A DNA stretch of 64,000 nt, taken from positions 1,054,001 to 1,118,000 of the forward strand of contig NZ_FOTQ01000001.1 in NCBI RefSeq assembly GCF_900114635.1, written 5' to 3'. The position numbers and the translations under genes were made by a program. This DNA comes from Shimia aestuarii. GTDB taxonomy: Bacteria; Pseudomonadota; Alphaproteobacteria; Rhodobacterales; Rhodobacteraceae. Shown here in pieces: positions 8,189 to 17,542 of the stretch; position 1 is the stretch's first letter, and every line of letters starts with the position of its first letter. The notes beneath the pieces were generated by a model that worked only from the letters and a program-made list of their open reading frames with translations, made no database searches and was not told where the DNA came from.

Positions 8189-10552
8189 ATGCGCCAGTTA
8201 CTCACCTCGATTATTGTGACTCTTTGTCTGGCTTTGCTGCTCCCGCTGCACATGGCTGATGCCCAGGAAACAGTGGATGCGCCACAGAATCCGGCAATTG
8301 CAAGCATCGTGGAGGAAGCGGCGCGCAACGGGATGAGCGTGATCATACTCGACGCCAGCGGGCAGCCCGTCGGTCCCGATGCTGCCCCGTCCAGCGGCGA
8401 CGTGGAAGACGCATCCGAGGATCAGGGCAAGGGTGCGCTGATGCAGGTGCAATCCGAGGTCGACGATTTCCGCTCTGTGCTGAACAGCCGTCTGGATGCG
8501 CTCCCGGCCGCTATCAACGAAGTTCTGTTCATTCTGCGCGCGTCCAGCCCGGACGGAACGATCATGGCCTTCGTTCGCACGTTATTGTGGATGCTGAGCT
8601 TTTTCTTCGTCGGCATACTGTTTGAACGCTTTGTTTATGGGCCGAAACTGGCTGCGCGGTTTGTCATTCCCATGATCAAGGAAAACCCGCAGGGCTATTC
8701 AGAGAAGCTGCCATTCCTCGTCGTGCGTTTTGTTGCGGGTGTGATCGGCGTGGCCATTTCGATGTTCATCGCTTTCCTGCTGGGGCTGATCATTCACGGC
8801 CCGGCAGATGACACCGCGATCCGGTTCACCATTGTCTCGATCAATGCGGCCTATGCCCTGTGCCGGGTCGTGTCGCTGGTATGGCGCATGATCCTGTCAC
8901 CCTACCTTGCGCAATACCGTATCCCCGCGCTGACCACGAAGGATTCCAAACGCCTGCATCACTGGGCGTTTTCGCTTGCCATTCTGGACATCTGCGCGAC
9001 GGTGTTCGGCGCCTGGCTCAAGGAACTGGGCCTGAACTACGACGTCTACGCGGTGATGCTGCTTGCACTGACTGTGGTGATCGCAGTGGCCAACATCTCG
9101 ATGGTTCTCGTCAACAAGAGGGCAATTTCGACCGCGATGCGCAATGGGCGTGCGCCGGAAAACGTGACGCTGCTGACCCGTTGGGCCAGCATTCTCTGGG
9201 CCCCGATTTTCATACTCTACATTCTCTACGGCTCGGCCGAGCTGGCCTTCGACCTCGTGCTGGGACAGCCGACCTCGATCCCGCTGATCGCCGGGGCGTA
9301 TTTCATCTTCACTTCGATCATGGTGGTCTATGCCACGATCAACTTTGCCATCGAGCGCTATTTCGCCCGGTCCCGAAACCTGCAGGAAATGAACGAGGCG
9401 GCGGACGCACTGCGCGAAAGTGCGGAAGACGGCGCACCGCTTGACGCGCAGCAGGAAGACGAACTCGAGAAAATCCAACGGTTTCTCGACCACCGCCGGA
9501 TCAGCACATTCGAGGACCTTGCGCGGCGGGTTTCGGGGATTCTGGCCGTGGTGGCGGGGCTTTATGCAGCCCTGCGCATCTTTGGCGCACAGGATCTCAT
9601 GTCGTCGCAAAGCTCGCTTTCGGATCGTTTCCTCGACGTCGCGGTCATCGTGTTCATCGGCTATATCGTGTTCCATGTCTTCCGGATCTGGATCGACACA
9701 AAAATTCAGGAAGAACAGGGCGATGAATCCGAGGAGGCGGAGCTTGGCGACGAGGGCGGCGCCAACAGTGCGAGCCGCCTTGCGACCCTGCTTCCGCTGT
9801 TCCGAAGCGTGATCCTGCTGGTGATCATCGTCACGATTGCGCTGATCGTGTTGATGGAACTGGGCGTGAATGTCAGCCCGCTCTTTGCCGGTGCCGGTGT
9901 GGTTGGCCTGGCCATCGGGTTCGGGGCGCAGTCGCTTGTGCGGGACATCTTTTCCGGCGCGTTCTTCTTGTTCGACGATGCGTTCCGCAAGGGCGAGTAT
10001 ATCGACATCGGCAGCGTCAAAGGCACGGTCGAGAAGATCTCGGTCCGCTCGTTTCAGCTGCGCCACCACCTTGGGCCGCTGCACACCATTCCCTTCGGCG
10101 AAATTCAGCACCTGACCAATTTCTCAAGGGATTGGGTGATCATGAAACTCAAGCTGCGCGTGACGTATGACACGGATGTCGAGAAGGTGCGCAAGCTGGT
10201 CAAGAAGCTTGGGATCGAGCTGCTGGATGACCCGGTGATCGGGCATAATTTCATCCAACCCCTGAAGTCTCAGGGCGTGGTCGAGATGCAGGACAGCGCG
10301 ATGATCATCCGCGTCAAGTTCATGACCAAGCCGGGCGACCAATGGCTGGTGCGCAAGAAAGTCTATCAGGACATCCGCGAGCTGTTCGAGCGCGAAGGCA
10401 TCAAGTTTGCCCACCGCGAAGTGACGGTCAGAATTGCGGATGAGGATGCGCAGGGCCTGACGCCCAAGCAGCGCGAGGCGGTTGTCGGCGCGGTGGAGGC
10501 CGCGATGGACGATGACGACGGACCGGACGCCGGGGGCGGTGACGACCGCTAG
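8189..10552 (+). CDS. Large mechanosensitive ion channel of the MscS family
   Basis: A 787-residue inner-membrane protein. It has an N-terminal signal peptide (MRQLLTSIIVTLCLALLLPL), a short periplasmic part, a series of hydrophobic segments, and the MscS core near residues 565-590 (GAGVVGLAIGFGAQSLVRD), followed by the beta domain (YIDIGSVKGTVEKI) and an alpha/beta C-terminal domain. The ATG at 8189 is chosen over the longer frame from 8015 because it opens the signal peptide and follows a GAGG. The length puts it with the large MscK/YbiO-like channels that release osmolytes after osmotic downshock. An acidic tail (DDDDGPDAGGGDD) ends the protein. Confidence 0.85.
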   Translation: MRQLLTSIIVTLCLALLLPLHMADAQETVDAPQNPAIASIVEEAARNGMSVIILDASGQPVGPDAAPSSGDVEDASEDQGKGALMQVQSEVDDFRSVLNSRLDALPAAINEVLFILRASSPDGTIMAFVRTLLWMLSFFFVGILFERFVYGPKLAARFVIPMIKENPQGYSEKLPFLVVRFVAGVIGVAISMFIAFLLGLIIHGPADDTAIRFTIVSINAAYALCRVVSLVWRMILSPYLAQYRIPALTTKDSKRLHHWAFSLAILDICATVFGAWLKELGLNYDVYAVMLLALTVVIAVANISMVLVNKRAISTAMRNGRAPENVTLLTRWASILWAPIFILYILYGSAELAFDLVLGQPTSIPLIAGAYFIFTSIMVVYATINFAIERYFARSRNLQEMNEAADALRESAEDGAPLDAQQEDELEKIQRFLDHRRISTFEDLARRVSGILAVVAGLYAALRIFGAQDLMSSQSSLSDRFLDVAVIVFIGYIVFHVFRIWIDTKIQEEQGDESEEAELGDEGGANSASRLATLLPLFRSVILLVIIVTIALIVLMELGVNVSPLFAGAGVVGLAIGFGAQSLVRDIFSGAFFLFDDAFRKGEYIDIGSVKGTVEKISVRSFQLRHHLGPLHTIPFGEIQHLTNFSRDWVIMKLKLRVTYDTDVEKVRKLVKKLGIELLDDPVIGHNFIQPLKSQGVVEMQDSAMIIRVKFMTKPGDQWLVRKKVYQDIRELFEREGIKFAHREVTVRIADEDAQGLTPKQREAVVGAVEAAMDDDDGPDAGGGDDR

Positions 10553-10604
10553 GGGGCGACTCGGGGGTTGACGCCTTTGTTTGTTGGCAAAACCGGCTTC
10601 GGCG

Positions 10605-10640
10605 TTGCGTCGGTATCACGTCGGTATTGCGTCGGTATCA
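10605..10640 (+). repeat. Short direct repeat TTGCGTCGGTATCA
   Basis: TTGCGTCGGTATCA occurs exactly at 10605-10618 and 10627-10640, with a partial CGTCGGTAT copy (10619-10627) between them. It lies in the 3' region between the MscS gene and the convergent ABC operon. No protein-coding signal overlaps it. Confidence 0.7.
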
Positions 10641-10684
10641 GATCGGTCGACACCGGGATTAACGCGGCGGGCGTTGCGTTGTTA

Positions 10685-10748
10685 GGGGGGCCAGCCCCCC
10701 GCCGCCTTTGGCGGCGCCCCCCGGAGGTATTTTGGGCAAAATGAAGAG
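10685..10748. repeat. Two-hairpin intergenic repeat, copy 1 (divergent)
   Basis: Two adjacent hairpins (GGGGGG/CCCCCC at 10685-10700, then GCCGCC/GGCGGC at 10701-10716) are followed by CCCCCCGGAGGTATTTTGGG and a purine-rich AAAATGAAGAG tail. Related copies are at 50922-50993 and 57309-57378. This copy sits between two convergent 3' ends, which fits a bidirectional transcription terminator or 3'-end element. Confidence 0.65.
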
Positions 10749-10781
10749 TGGGCGCCTTTTGGGGAGCGCGCCCGACTTGAC

Positions 10782-11933
10782 CTAGCTTCGGTTGGGATCG
10801 AGCGCGTCGCGCAGACCGTCCCCAAAGAAGTTGAAGGCCAGCACCACCACCACGATGGGCAGCATCGGGATCGCGGTCCACGGATAGATCTCGATCGAGG
10901 CGAGGTTCTGGGCATCATTCAGCATGACTCCCCAACTGACCGCCGGCGCGCGCAGGCCGAGGCCGAGGAACGAAAGCGCGGTTTCACCAAGAATCATGGC
11001 CGGGATCGAGAGTGTTGCCGAGGCAATCAGGTGACTGAGGAAGTTGGGCAGCAAGTGACGGCGGATCACGCGGCTTGGTTTGGCCCCCATCATCTCGGCG
11101 GCGCGCACAAATTCTTCTTCGCGCAGCGACAGGAATTTACTTCGCACCGCGCGCGCCAATCCCGGCCAGTCAAGTATCCCGAGGATGATCGAGATGATGA
11201 AGAACACTGCAACCGGGCCCCAGTGCGAGGGCACCGCTGCAGAAAGCGCAAGCCAGAGCGGCAATTCCGGCAGGGAACGCAGGATTTCGATCACGCGGTT
11301 GATGATCCAGTCTAGGAAGCCCCCGAAATACCCCGCGATCGACCCCAGCACGATGCCGATCACGAAAGACACGGTGATGCCCACGAGACCCACGGTGAGC
11401 GACAGTTGCGCGCCGTACATGATGCGACTGAACACGTCGCGCCCCAATCGGTCGGATCCCCAGAGGAAGACGGTGGCGCCTTCTGGGGCGCAGAACAGGT
11501 GTGTGTCGGTCTTGATCAGCCCGGCGAGGCGGTATTGCCCGCCTTTGCAGAAGAATTCGAGCCTGGCGGGTTTGCTTTCATCGGCCACGTATTCCCACGC
11601 GAATTCTTCAAGGTTCATCTGGGCTGTTGTCTCGTAGACATGCGGTCCGATGAACTTGCCTTCATGAAAGAAGTGAATCCATTGCGGCGGGTGGTAGAGG
11701 TAGTCTTCCTGCCGCTCGTTGGGCGTGTAGGGCGAGATGAAGCCCGCCACAGGCAGCATCAGGTAGCTGAGCAGAAGGAACAGGGCCGAAATAAGCCCCA
11801 GCTTGTGCTGCTTGAAGCGCAACCACAAAAGCCGCGTATTGGACATGTCGAGATCGGCATGGCGCGCCTCTGCGCCAATGTCGCGCTCATAGGGCTGGTC
11901 GTCAACATAGCGTCCGTCGGGGGTCATGGTCAT
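10782..11933 (-). CDS. Peptide-type ABC transporter permease (OppC/YejE-like)
   Basis: A 383-residue inner-membrane permease. The first membrane span is near residues 43-65, followed by a long periplasmic insert (about 70-155) typical of YejE-like proteins. Then come GSDRLGRDVFSRIMYGAQLS, the usual OppC-type opening of the transport domain, and the EAA loop EEEFVRAAEMMGAKPSRVI that contacts the ATPase. It overlaps the preceding permease gene by ATGA (11930-11933); an alternative ATG lies two codons later. It is the last gene of a four-gene importer operon. Confidence 0.87.
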   Translation of the reverse strand: MTMTPDGRYVDDQPYERDIGAEARHADLDMSNTRLLWLRFKQHKLGLISALFLLLSYLMLPVAGFISPYTPNERQEDYLYHPPQWIHFFHEGKFIGPHVYETTAQMNLEEFAWEYVADESKPARLEFFCKGGQYRLAGLIKTDTHLFCAPEGATVFLWGSDRLGRDVFSRIMYGAQLSLTVGLVGITVSFVIGIVLGSIAGYFGGFLDWIINRVIEILRSLPELPLWLALSAAVPSHWGPVAVFFIISIILGILDWPGLARAVRSKFLSLREEEFVRAAEMMGAKPSRVIRRHLLPNFLSHLIASATLSIPAMILGETALSFLGLGLRAPAVSWGVMLNDAQNLASIEIYPWTAIPMLPIVVVVLAFNFFGDGLRDALDPNRS

Positions 11934-12958
11934 TTCTCACGCCCTCCAAAGCGGATACGGGGATCAAGCAGCGCCAGCAGGATGTCAGACACCAGCGTGC
12001 CGATCAGGGTCAGAAGCGCCACGAACATCAGCACGAAGGCCGACAGGAACAGGTCCTGTGATTTCAGCGCGGTGAGCAGCACGGGGCCGATGGTTTGCAG
12101 GCCCAGCACCACCGAGACCAGAACCGAGCCGGAGACCAGCGAAGGCAGCAGCGTGCCGATGTCGGCCACGAAGGGGTTGAAGGCAACGCGCAGCGGGTAT
12201 TTGACCAACATCGCGCTTTCGCGCATCCCCTTGGCACGGGCGGTTTCCACATAGGGTTTACCCAGCTCGTCCAAGAGGTTGGCGCGCAGGCGCTGCATCA
12301 TGGCCGCCGCACCGGAGGTGCCGATCACGAAGGTCGGAATGATCAGGTGGATCAGCACCGATTTCATCTTCTCAAACGACATCGGTTCGCCTTCGAATTT
12401 CGGGTCCATCAGCCCGCCGATGGGCAGGTTGAGATAGCGGTTTCCGTAATAGAACAGGATCAGCGCCAAGAGGAAGTTGGGCGTGGCAAGGCCAAGATAG
12501 CCGACAAAGGCCGAGGTATAGTCGATCCAAGTCTTGGAACGCGCTGCCGCGATCACGCCCAGCGGCAGGGCGATGGCATAGATGAAGAGCACGGCGGCAA
12601 GGTTGACCAGCACGGTCATCCAGAGCGCGCCGCCAACAAGATCGGCCACGGGTTTGTCAAACTCGAAGGACCAGCCAAACTCGCCCTGAATAATGCCCAA
12701 AAACCCGTGCGGGCCGGGCATGAAGCCCATCCAGATCATGTATTGCTTCCACAAGGGTTGATCGAGCGAATACTCGGTGCGCAGGAATTCCGCCTTGGCG
12801 ATGCCGTTGGATTGCCCGGTGGCGCGCAGTTCGTTGATCTGGTTGGAGAGGTAATCCCCCGGCGGCAGGTTGATGATGATGAAGATCATCACCGACACCA
12901 CCAGCAACGTGGCCAGCATCGTGAAGAACCGGAAGATGGCAAAGCGCAGGATGGCCAT
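11930..12958 (-). CDS. Peptide-type ABC transporter permease (OppB/YejB-like)
   Basis: A 342-residue permease with an N-terminal span (FFTMLATLLVVSVMIFIII), an extracytoplasmic loop with LRTEYSLDQPLWKQY, then the transport domain with several spans. The EAA loop is PYVETARAKGMRESAMLVKY. It pairs with the 10782-11933 permease to form the channel. It starts nine bases after the stop of the binding-protein gene, so expression is likely coupled. Confidence 0.88.
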   Translation of the reverse strand: MAILRFAIFRFFTMLATLLVVSVMIFIIINLPPGDYLSNQINELRATGQSNGIAKAEFLRTEYSLDQPLWKQYMIWMGFMPGPHGFLGIIQGEFGWSFEFDKPVADLVGGALWMTVLVNLAAVLFIYAIALPLGVIAAARSKTWIDYTSAFVGYLGLATPNFLLALILFYYGNRYLNLPIGGLMDPKFEGEPMSFEKMKSVLIHLIIPTFVIGTSGAAAMMQRLRANLLDELGKPYVETARAKGMRESAMLVKYPLRVAFNPFVADIGTLLPSLVSGSVLVSVVLGLQTIGPVLLTALKSQDLFLSAFVLMFVALLTLIGTLVSDILLALLDPRIRFGGREK

Positions 12959-12967
12959 TATTCGTTC

Positions 12968-14860
12968 CTAGTCCTCAAAATAGAATTCGTCGGGGCGGTG
13001 CATGCCGAAATGGGCGCCGGGCGACCACGCCCAGATTGCCTTTTCCGGCACGTTTTTCAGGCGGTTTGAGACAACAACCGGCTGGGGCGCGGAGTTCAGG
13101 ATACCGATGGCAAAGAGCTGATCGGCGTGGATGTTGATCATCTCCTGCCATGCCTGCCCGCGTTCGACGGCGGTATAGGCGCGGTTCCACGCTTCAGCCA
13201 GTTCGTTCAGCCGGATCGCAGCGGGCATGTCGGGCGGCTCTCCCGCATCACCGTTGGTCTGGTGGTACTGCCCCCATTTCGGCCAGGCAAAGAACTCCTG
13301 GTGATGCGGGGCGACGTAGGAGGGCGATGTGTAGGTCTGGGGGATGCCGTTGTCCCAGCCGAACCAGACCGCCGCCATGGTGTTCCCCGAATAGACACGG
13401 TTGCGCAGAATATCGCGTTCCAGCGGGCGCATGATCAGCTTGATCCCGATGTCTTTCCAGTTGTCGATAATGATCTGGAGCGCGTTTTCGACCTCTTGCC
13501 GCTCACCGGCAGTTTCGACCACGATCCACATCGGGCGCCCGTCAGGCAGCTTGCGATAACCGTCCTTGTCCCGTTCAGTCAGGCCCATTTCGTCGAGGAT
13601 CGCGTTGGCCTGATCGACATCGTAATCTGCCCATGCCTTGCGGTTTTCTTCCTTGTAGAAGGGGCTGATCGGAAGCACGGTCATCGCGCCTTCCTTGGCG
13701 AGGCCGAAATACAGCCCCTTGTTGATGATCTTGCGGTTGATCGCCAGCGACAGGGCACGGCGCAGGCGCACATCGCGCATCATCTCGCGCCAGCCGTCAT
13801 CGTTGTAGTTCAGGTTGAGGTAGATCGCGATTTGCGAGGCGGTGCCGTTGCCCCAGAGATGGGTGGTGTAATTTCCGTTGGCCTCGCCCTTCTTGAGGAT
13901 CGCGGTATCCTTGAAGTCAAGCCCGCGCGCCTGAAGGTCCACTTCGCCTGCGTTGGCCTTGGCGGCAACCAGTCCCGGCGCGACGACCTGCATTTCCACG
14001 ACATCGACATAGGGCAGGTGAACGCCGTTGGTGTCGACCCGGTGATAATAGGGGTTACGCACGAAAAGAAAGCGGCTCTTGCCGTCCTTGGTGGCCAGCA
14101 TCCACGGTTGCAGTGTGGGCAGATCCGGGTTGTCGAACTTGTACATGTTGTCGCTGCGATTGTGCAGCGCGGGCCAGCTGCGCACGCGTGCCTCGTAGAG
14201 CAGCTCGTCAAGCTCTTCCTCGTTGGCGTATTTGGCGTGCAGCTTCTTGAGAAAATGCGCCGGGCGATAGATGAAGGGCGGGCGCGCCTCGGCCAGGGAT
14301 TGCAGGAATTGCGGGTTCGGCTTGGACCATTCATAGATGATGGTGGTTTCGTCGGGGAAGGTCACGGTGGGCAATTCGCCCTCAACCCGCAGGAAATCGA
14401 CCGGGCCGGAGGGCGACAGGAGTTCGTTGTTGGCGACATCCTCCCACCAGTAGCGGAAATCCTCGGAGGTGAACGGGTGGCCGTCCGACCAGCGATGACC
14501 CGCGCGCAGGTGCATGGTGAACTTGCGGTCATCCTCGATGTCGATGGCCCGGAGAATATCTGGTACGATCTCGTAGCGGGCATCATAACCCACGAGGCGG
14601 GCATAACCGTAGACGACCATCTGGCGCACATCCTTGGCCCGCGTGACCATGGTGCGCAGGGTGCCGCCCTGCTGGCCAAAACTGCGCCCCTTGCGCTCAA
14701 GATCGACCATGAGCGGTTCAGACGGAACGCGGTCCGCGACGGGTGGCAGATTGCCAAGATCGACCTCGGCTTTCCAGAAGGCGCTTTCCTGCACCTCGGT
14801 CGCCCCGGCCAGCGTGGCGGACAGCGACATGGCAATGGCAAAGAGATGTTTCTTAAACAT
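12968..14860 (-). CDS. ABC transporter substrate-binding protein, family 5
   Basis: A 630-residue periplasmic binding protein. The start at 14860 is chosen because it opens a signal peptide (MFKKHLFAIAMSLSATLAGA) and overlaps the ATPase stop by eight bases; the frame extends further upstream without a signal. FTMHLRAGHRWSDGHPFTSED is the family 5 (SBP_bac_5) hallmark. At about 610 mature residues it belongs to the larger YejA-like type seen with peptide, opine or microcin-type importers. The ligand cannot be told from sequence. Confidence 0.86.
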   Translation of the reverse strand: MFKKHLFAIAMSLSATLAGATEVQESAFWKAEVDLGNLPPVADRVPSEPLMVDLERKGRSFGQQGGTLRTMVTRAKDVRQMVVYGYARLVGYDARYEIVPDILRAIDIEDDRKFTMHLRAGHRWSDGHPFTSEDFRYWWEDVANNELLSPSGPVDFLRVEGELPTVTFPDETTIIYEWSKPNPQFLQSLAEARPPFIYRPAHFLKKLHAKYANEEELDELLYEARVRSWPALHNRSDNMYKFDNPDLPTLQPWMLATKDGKSRFLFVRNPYYHRVDTNGVHLPYVDVVEMQVVAPGLVAAKANAGEVDLQARGLDFKDTAILKKGEANGNYTTHLWGNGTASQIAIYLNLNYNDDGWREMMRDVRLRRALSLAINRKIINKGLYFGLAKEGAMTVLPISPFYKEENRKAWADYDVDQANAILDEMGLTERDKDGYRKLPDGRPMWIVVETAGERQEVENALQIIIDNWKDIGIKLIMRPLERDILRNRVYSGNTMAAVWFGWDNGIPQTYTSPSYVAPHHQEFFAWPKWGQYHQTNGDAGEPPDMPAAIRLNELAEAWNRAYTAVERGQAWQEMINIHADQLFAIGILNSAPQPVVVSNRLKNVPEKAIWAWSPGAHFGMHRPDEFYFED

Positions 14861-16631
14861 GGCAACGTACCTTGTGCCCTGGCCCCGTCTCGGTAAGCGG
14901 CGGCGCGTCAAGACCGTCGAAGCGGAACGCGTCCGGCCAGGTTGAGGGTTCCCCGGCACCCTGCGCCACGATCCTGAGGTTGATCGGGCGATTGATGTCC
15001 GGCTCTGGTTGAGCCGCGATCAGCGCCTTGGTGTAGGGGTGTTGGGGGTTATAGAACAATTGATCCGGCGGCCCCTGCTCGACCACCAACCCCGAACGCA
15101 TCACCGCAACTTCGTCGGCGATCCGCGCCACGACGGCAAGGTCGTGGGAAATGAACAGGTAGCTGAGGTTGAGCCGGTCGCGGATTTCTTCGAGCAGGGT
15201 CAGCACCTGTTCCTGCACCGACACATCGAGCGCCGAAGTGGGTTCGTCACAAACAAGGAACGTCGGCCCCAGCATCAGGGCGCGCGCGATCGAAAGACGT
15301 TGTCGCTGGCCGCCGGAAAAGGCGTGCGGATAGCGGGTCAGCATGTTCTGGGACAGCCCGACCCAGCGCAGCATTTCGGCGGCGCGATCCATGCGTTCGG
15401 ACGTGTTGCCGATGCCGTGGATCTCCATCGGCTCCATCAGCGCATCCTTGACCCGCATCCGGGGATTGAGCGTGGAATAGGGATCCTGAAACACCATCTG
15501 CGCCTTGCGCTGGAACGCAAGCCGTTCGACATTGTTCAGCTTTTGCAGGTCCACAGGTTCGGCGCCTTTTTCCGAGCGGAACAGGATCGACGCGCCGGGA
15601 TCGGCACGTTCCGCGCCCAGCGCCATACGGGCGCATGTGGTTTTGCCCGAGCCGGATTCACCGACGACTGCAAGGGTCTTGCCGCGCTCGACACCGAATT
15701 CGATGCCACGCACCGCGTGAACAACTGTCTTGGGCTTCCACGGCGACGACCCCTTGAGCGTGAAGGTCTTGGAAACATCGCGCATTTCGAGGATGTAGTC
15801 GCGCTCGGTCTCCTTGCCCTTGTCGACCGGGGTTGCCGGGATCTCGGGCGCGGCGGCCATCAGATCGCGGGTATAGCCATGCTTGGGATCACTCAACACC
15901 AACGGCGCGGGGCCGGATTCCATCACGCGGCCCCGGTTCATCACCACCACGCTGTCGGCCATGTTCGCCACAACCCCGAGGTCATGAGTCACGAGGATCA
16001 CGGCCATGCCGTATTCCTGCTGAAGGTCCTTGATCAGACCCAGCACCTGCGCCTGCGTGGTCACATCCAGCGCGGTTGTCGGTTCGTCGGCGATCACCAG
16101 TTCGGGTCGGCCCACCATGGCCATTGCGATCATGGCCCGCTGACGCATCCCGCCAGACAACTCGAAAGGATAGCTGTTGTACACACGCTCCGGGTCTTTG
16201 AAGCCGACCCGTTCGAACATGGCCAGTACGCGCTTGAGCTGTTCGCCCTTGCCCATGTGCTTGTGCAGGCGCAGCACCTCGGTCACCTGATTGCCGATCT
16301 TGTGCAGTGGCGAAAGGGAGCGCATCGGCTCTTGAAAGATCATCGAGATGCGTTCGCCGCGCACCCGGCACATCTGCCGTTCGCTACGCTGCATCAGGTC
16401 GATGGGGGTCGCGCCCTCGGGTCCGGCAAACAACACCTTGCCCGACCGCACCTGGGCCGCCGCAGGCAGGATGCGCAGCGCCGCGCGACAACTCAACGTC
16501 TTGCCCGAGCCGCTTTCCCCAACCAGCGCGAGCGTCTCGCCGGGTTTCACCGAAAAACTGACATCGTCCACGACAGGTGCGGCGTTATCAAAGCCGATGG
16601 TCAGGTTTTCAACAGTCAATAATGCGGTCAC
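14853..16631 (-). CDS. Fused dipeptide-type ABC transporter ATP-binding protein (two nucleotide-binding domains)
   Basis: A 592-residue protein with two complete ATPase domains in one chain. Domain 1 has Walker A GESGSGKT (38-45), signature LSGGMRQR and Walker B VIADEPTTALD. Domain 2 (from about residue 285) has GESGSGKTT, FSGGQRQRLS and LVCDEPTSALD. This fuses the roles of OppD and OppF, as in YejF/GsiA. It is the first gene of the importer operon, unusual only in that the ATPase precedes the binding protein. About 230 bases separate it from the divergent methyltransferase gene. Confidence 0.9.
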   Translation of the reverse strand: MTALLTVENLTIGFDNAAPVVDDVSFSVKPGETLALVGESGSGKTLSCRAALRILPAAAQVRSGKVLFAGPEGATPIDLMQRSERQMCRVRGERISMIFQEPMRSLSPLHKIGNQVTEVLRLHKHMGKGEQLKRVLAMFERVGFKDPERVYNSYPFELSGGMRQRAMIAMAMVGRPELVIADEPTTALDVTTQAQVLGLIKDLQQEYGMAVILVTHDLGVVANMADSVVVMNRGRVMESGPAPLVLSDPKHGYTRDLMAAAPEIPATPVDKGKETERDYILEMRDVSKTFTLKGSSPWKPKTVVHAVRGIEFGVERGKTLAVVGESGSGKTTCARMALGAERADPGASILFRSEKGAEPVDLQKLNNVERLAFQRKAQMVFQDPYSTLNPRMRVKDALMEPMEIHGIGNTSERMDRAAEMLRWVGLSQNMLTRYPHAFSGGQRQRLSIARALMLGPTFLVCDEPTSALDVSVQEQVLTLLEEIRDRLNLSYLFISHDLAVVARIADEVAVMRSGLVVEQGPPDQLFYNPQHPYTKALIAAQPEPDINRPINLRIVAQGAGEPSTWPDAFRFDGLDAPPLTETGPGHKVRCHV

Positions 16632-16860
16632 ACCAATTTCCCCTGACGCGCCCGGATATTCGCCCTGACAAGCAGGTGGACGCTTTTTTGCGAGTGAACA
16701 TGATTATCCGCTTTGTCGCAAGCTTCTAGCACCCGGATGGACGCAAGGGCGCGACAGTTTGATGACTTTTGATCAGAGGTGATTTGTCGGACCCACGTAG
16801 GGGTGACATCCGGTCGGGAACTGGTCTAGGAGATTGAAGACCGCAAATCAGGAGACCCGC

Positions 16861-17352
16861 ATGAGCCGTCTGGACGTTTTTATCAACAGAATGGTGTCAC
16901 AGCGCGCCTGCCTAAACTATGCCGCTGAACAGACAGGGGACATGGACGGCCCGGTTTTCGAGCTTGGCCTTGGCAACGGGCGCACCTTTGATCACATGCG
17001 CGAAATCATGTCGGGGCGACCGATTTACGTGTTCGAGCGCAAGGTTGAATCCAACCCGGCCTCGACACCAGAACCAGAGATGACCATTCTTGGCGACGTG
17101 CGTGAAACGCTTCCGGCGGCGCTGGAGCGGTTTGGCGCGACGGCCAGCCTGATCCACGCCGATCTTGGCGGCCACAACCTTGAGAAAAACGACCGCTTCG
17201 CGCGCGAAATCTCACCACTCATCGAACCGATGCTGGCCGTGGGCGGGCTCATGGTGTCGTCGGACCGGATGTACTTTGACACCCTGACCGAGTTGCCAAC
17301 CCCGCCGGGCGCGGTTGAAGGGCGGTGTTTCGTCTATCGCAAAGATAAGTGA
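16861..17352 (+). CDS. Small class I SAM-dependent methyltransferase (paralogue of 1046-1522)
   Basis: A 163-residue protein with ELGLGNGRTFDHMRE as its SAM loop. The start at 16861 is supported by AGGAG eight bases upstream; an earlier ATG at 16834 lacks an RBS. It aligns along its whole length with the glycan-operon methyltransferase (MSRLD start, GLGNGRT, P.GA...CF.YR end). It is the first gene on the plus strand of the lipid locus, 190 bases before the Spt-like gene. The substrate is unknown. Confidence 0.7.
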   Translation: MSRLDVFINRMVSQRACLNYAAEQTGDMDGPVFELGLGNGRTFDHMREIMSGRPIYVFERKVESNPASTPEPEMTILGDVRETLPAALERFGATASLIHADLGGHNLEKNDRFAREISPLIEPMLAVGGLMVSSDRMYFDTLTELPTPPGAVEGRCFVYRKDK

Positions 17353-17449
17353 CTTTGTGGGAAAACGGGTGTTTTTGCCCCTGACGCCGATGAATTTTAT
17401 GGCCTCCCGCCACTTGGGACTTCATATTCGCGCGGCAACGGATTAGGGA

Positions 17450-17472
17450 TTGCCGCAATTAGCGGGTTTTTT
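17450..17472 (+). terminator. Possible weak Rho-independent terminator
   Basis: A CCGC/GCGG stem (17453-17456 and 17462-17465) is followed by GTTTTTT. A larger dyad GCGGCAA/TTGCCGC (17432-17438 and 17450-17456) overlaps and could be an alternative fold. It would separate the methyltransferase transcript from the Spt-like gene. The short stem makes this a tentative call. Confidence 0.35.
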
Positions 17473-17542
17473 GGCAGTTCGATTGAGCGCGAACCAGATC
17501 ACGCGCACCAGATTGATTGAATACTCCGGAACGGGGACGTAC

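Noticed and set aside
13127-14896. A 589-codon open frame on the plus strand
   Set aside because: It lies opposite the family 5 binding-protein gene, whose sequence is clearly real. Long antisense frames are common in DNA this rich in G and C at third positions, and the translation shows no family motif.
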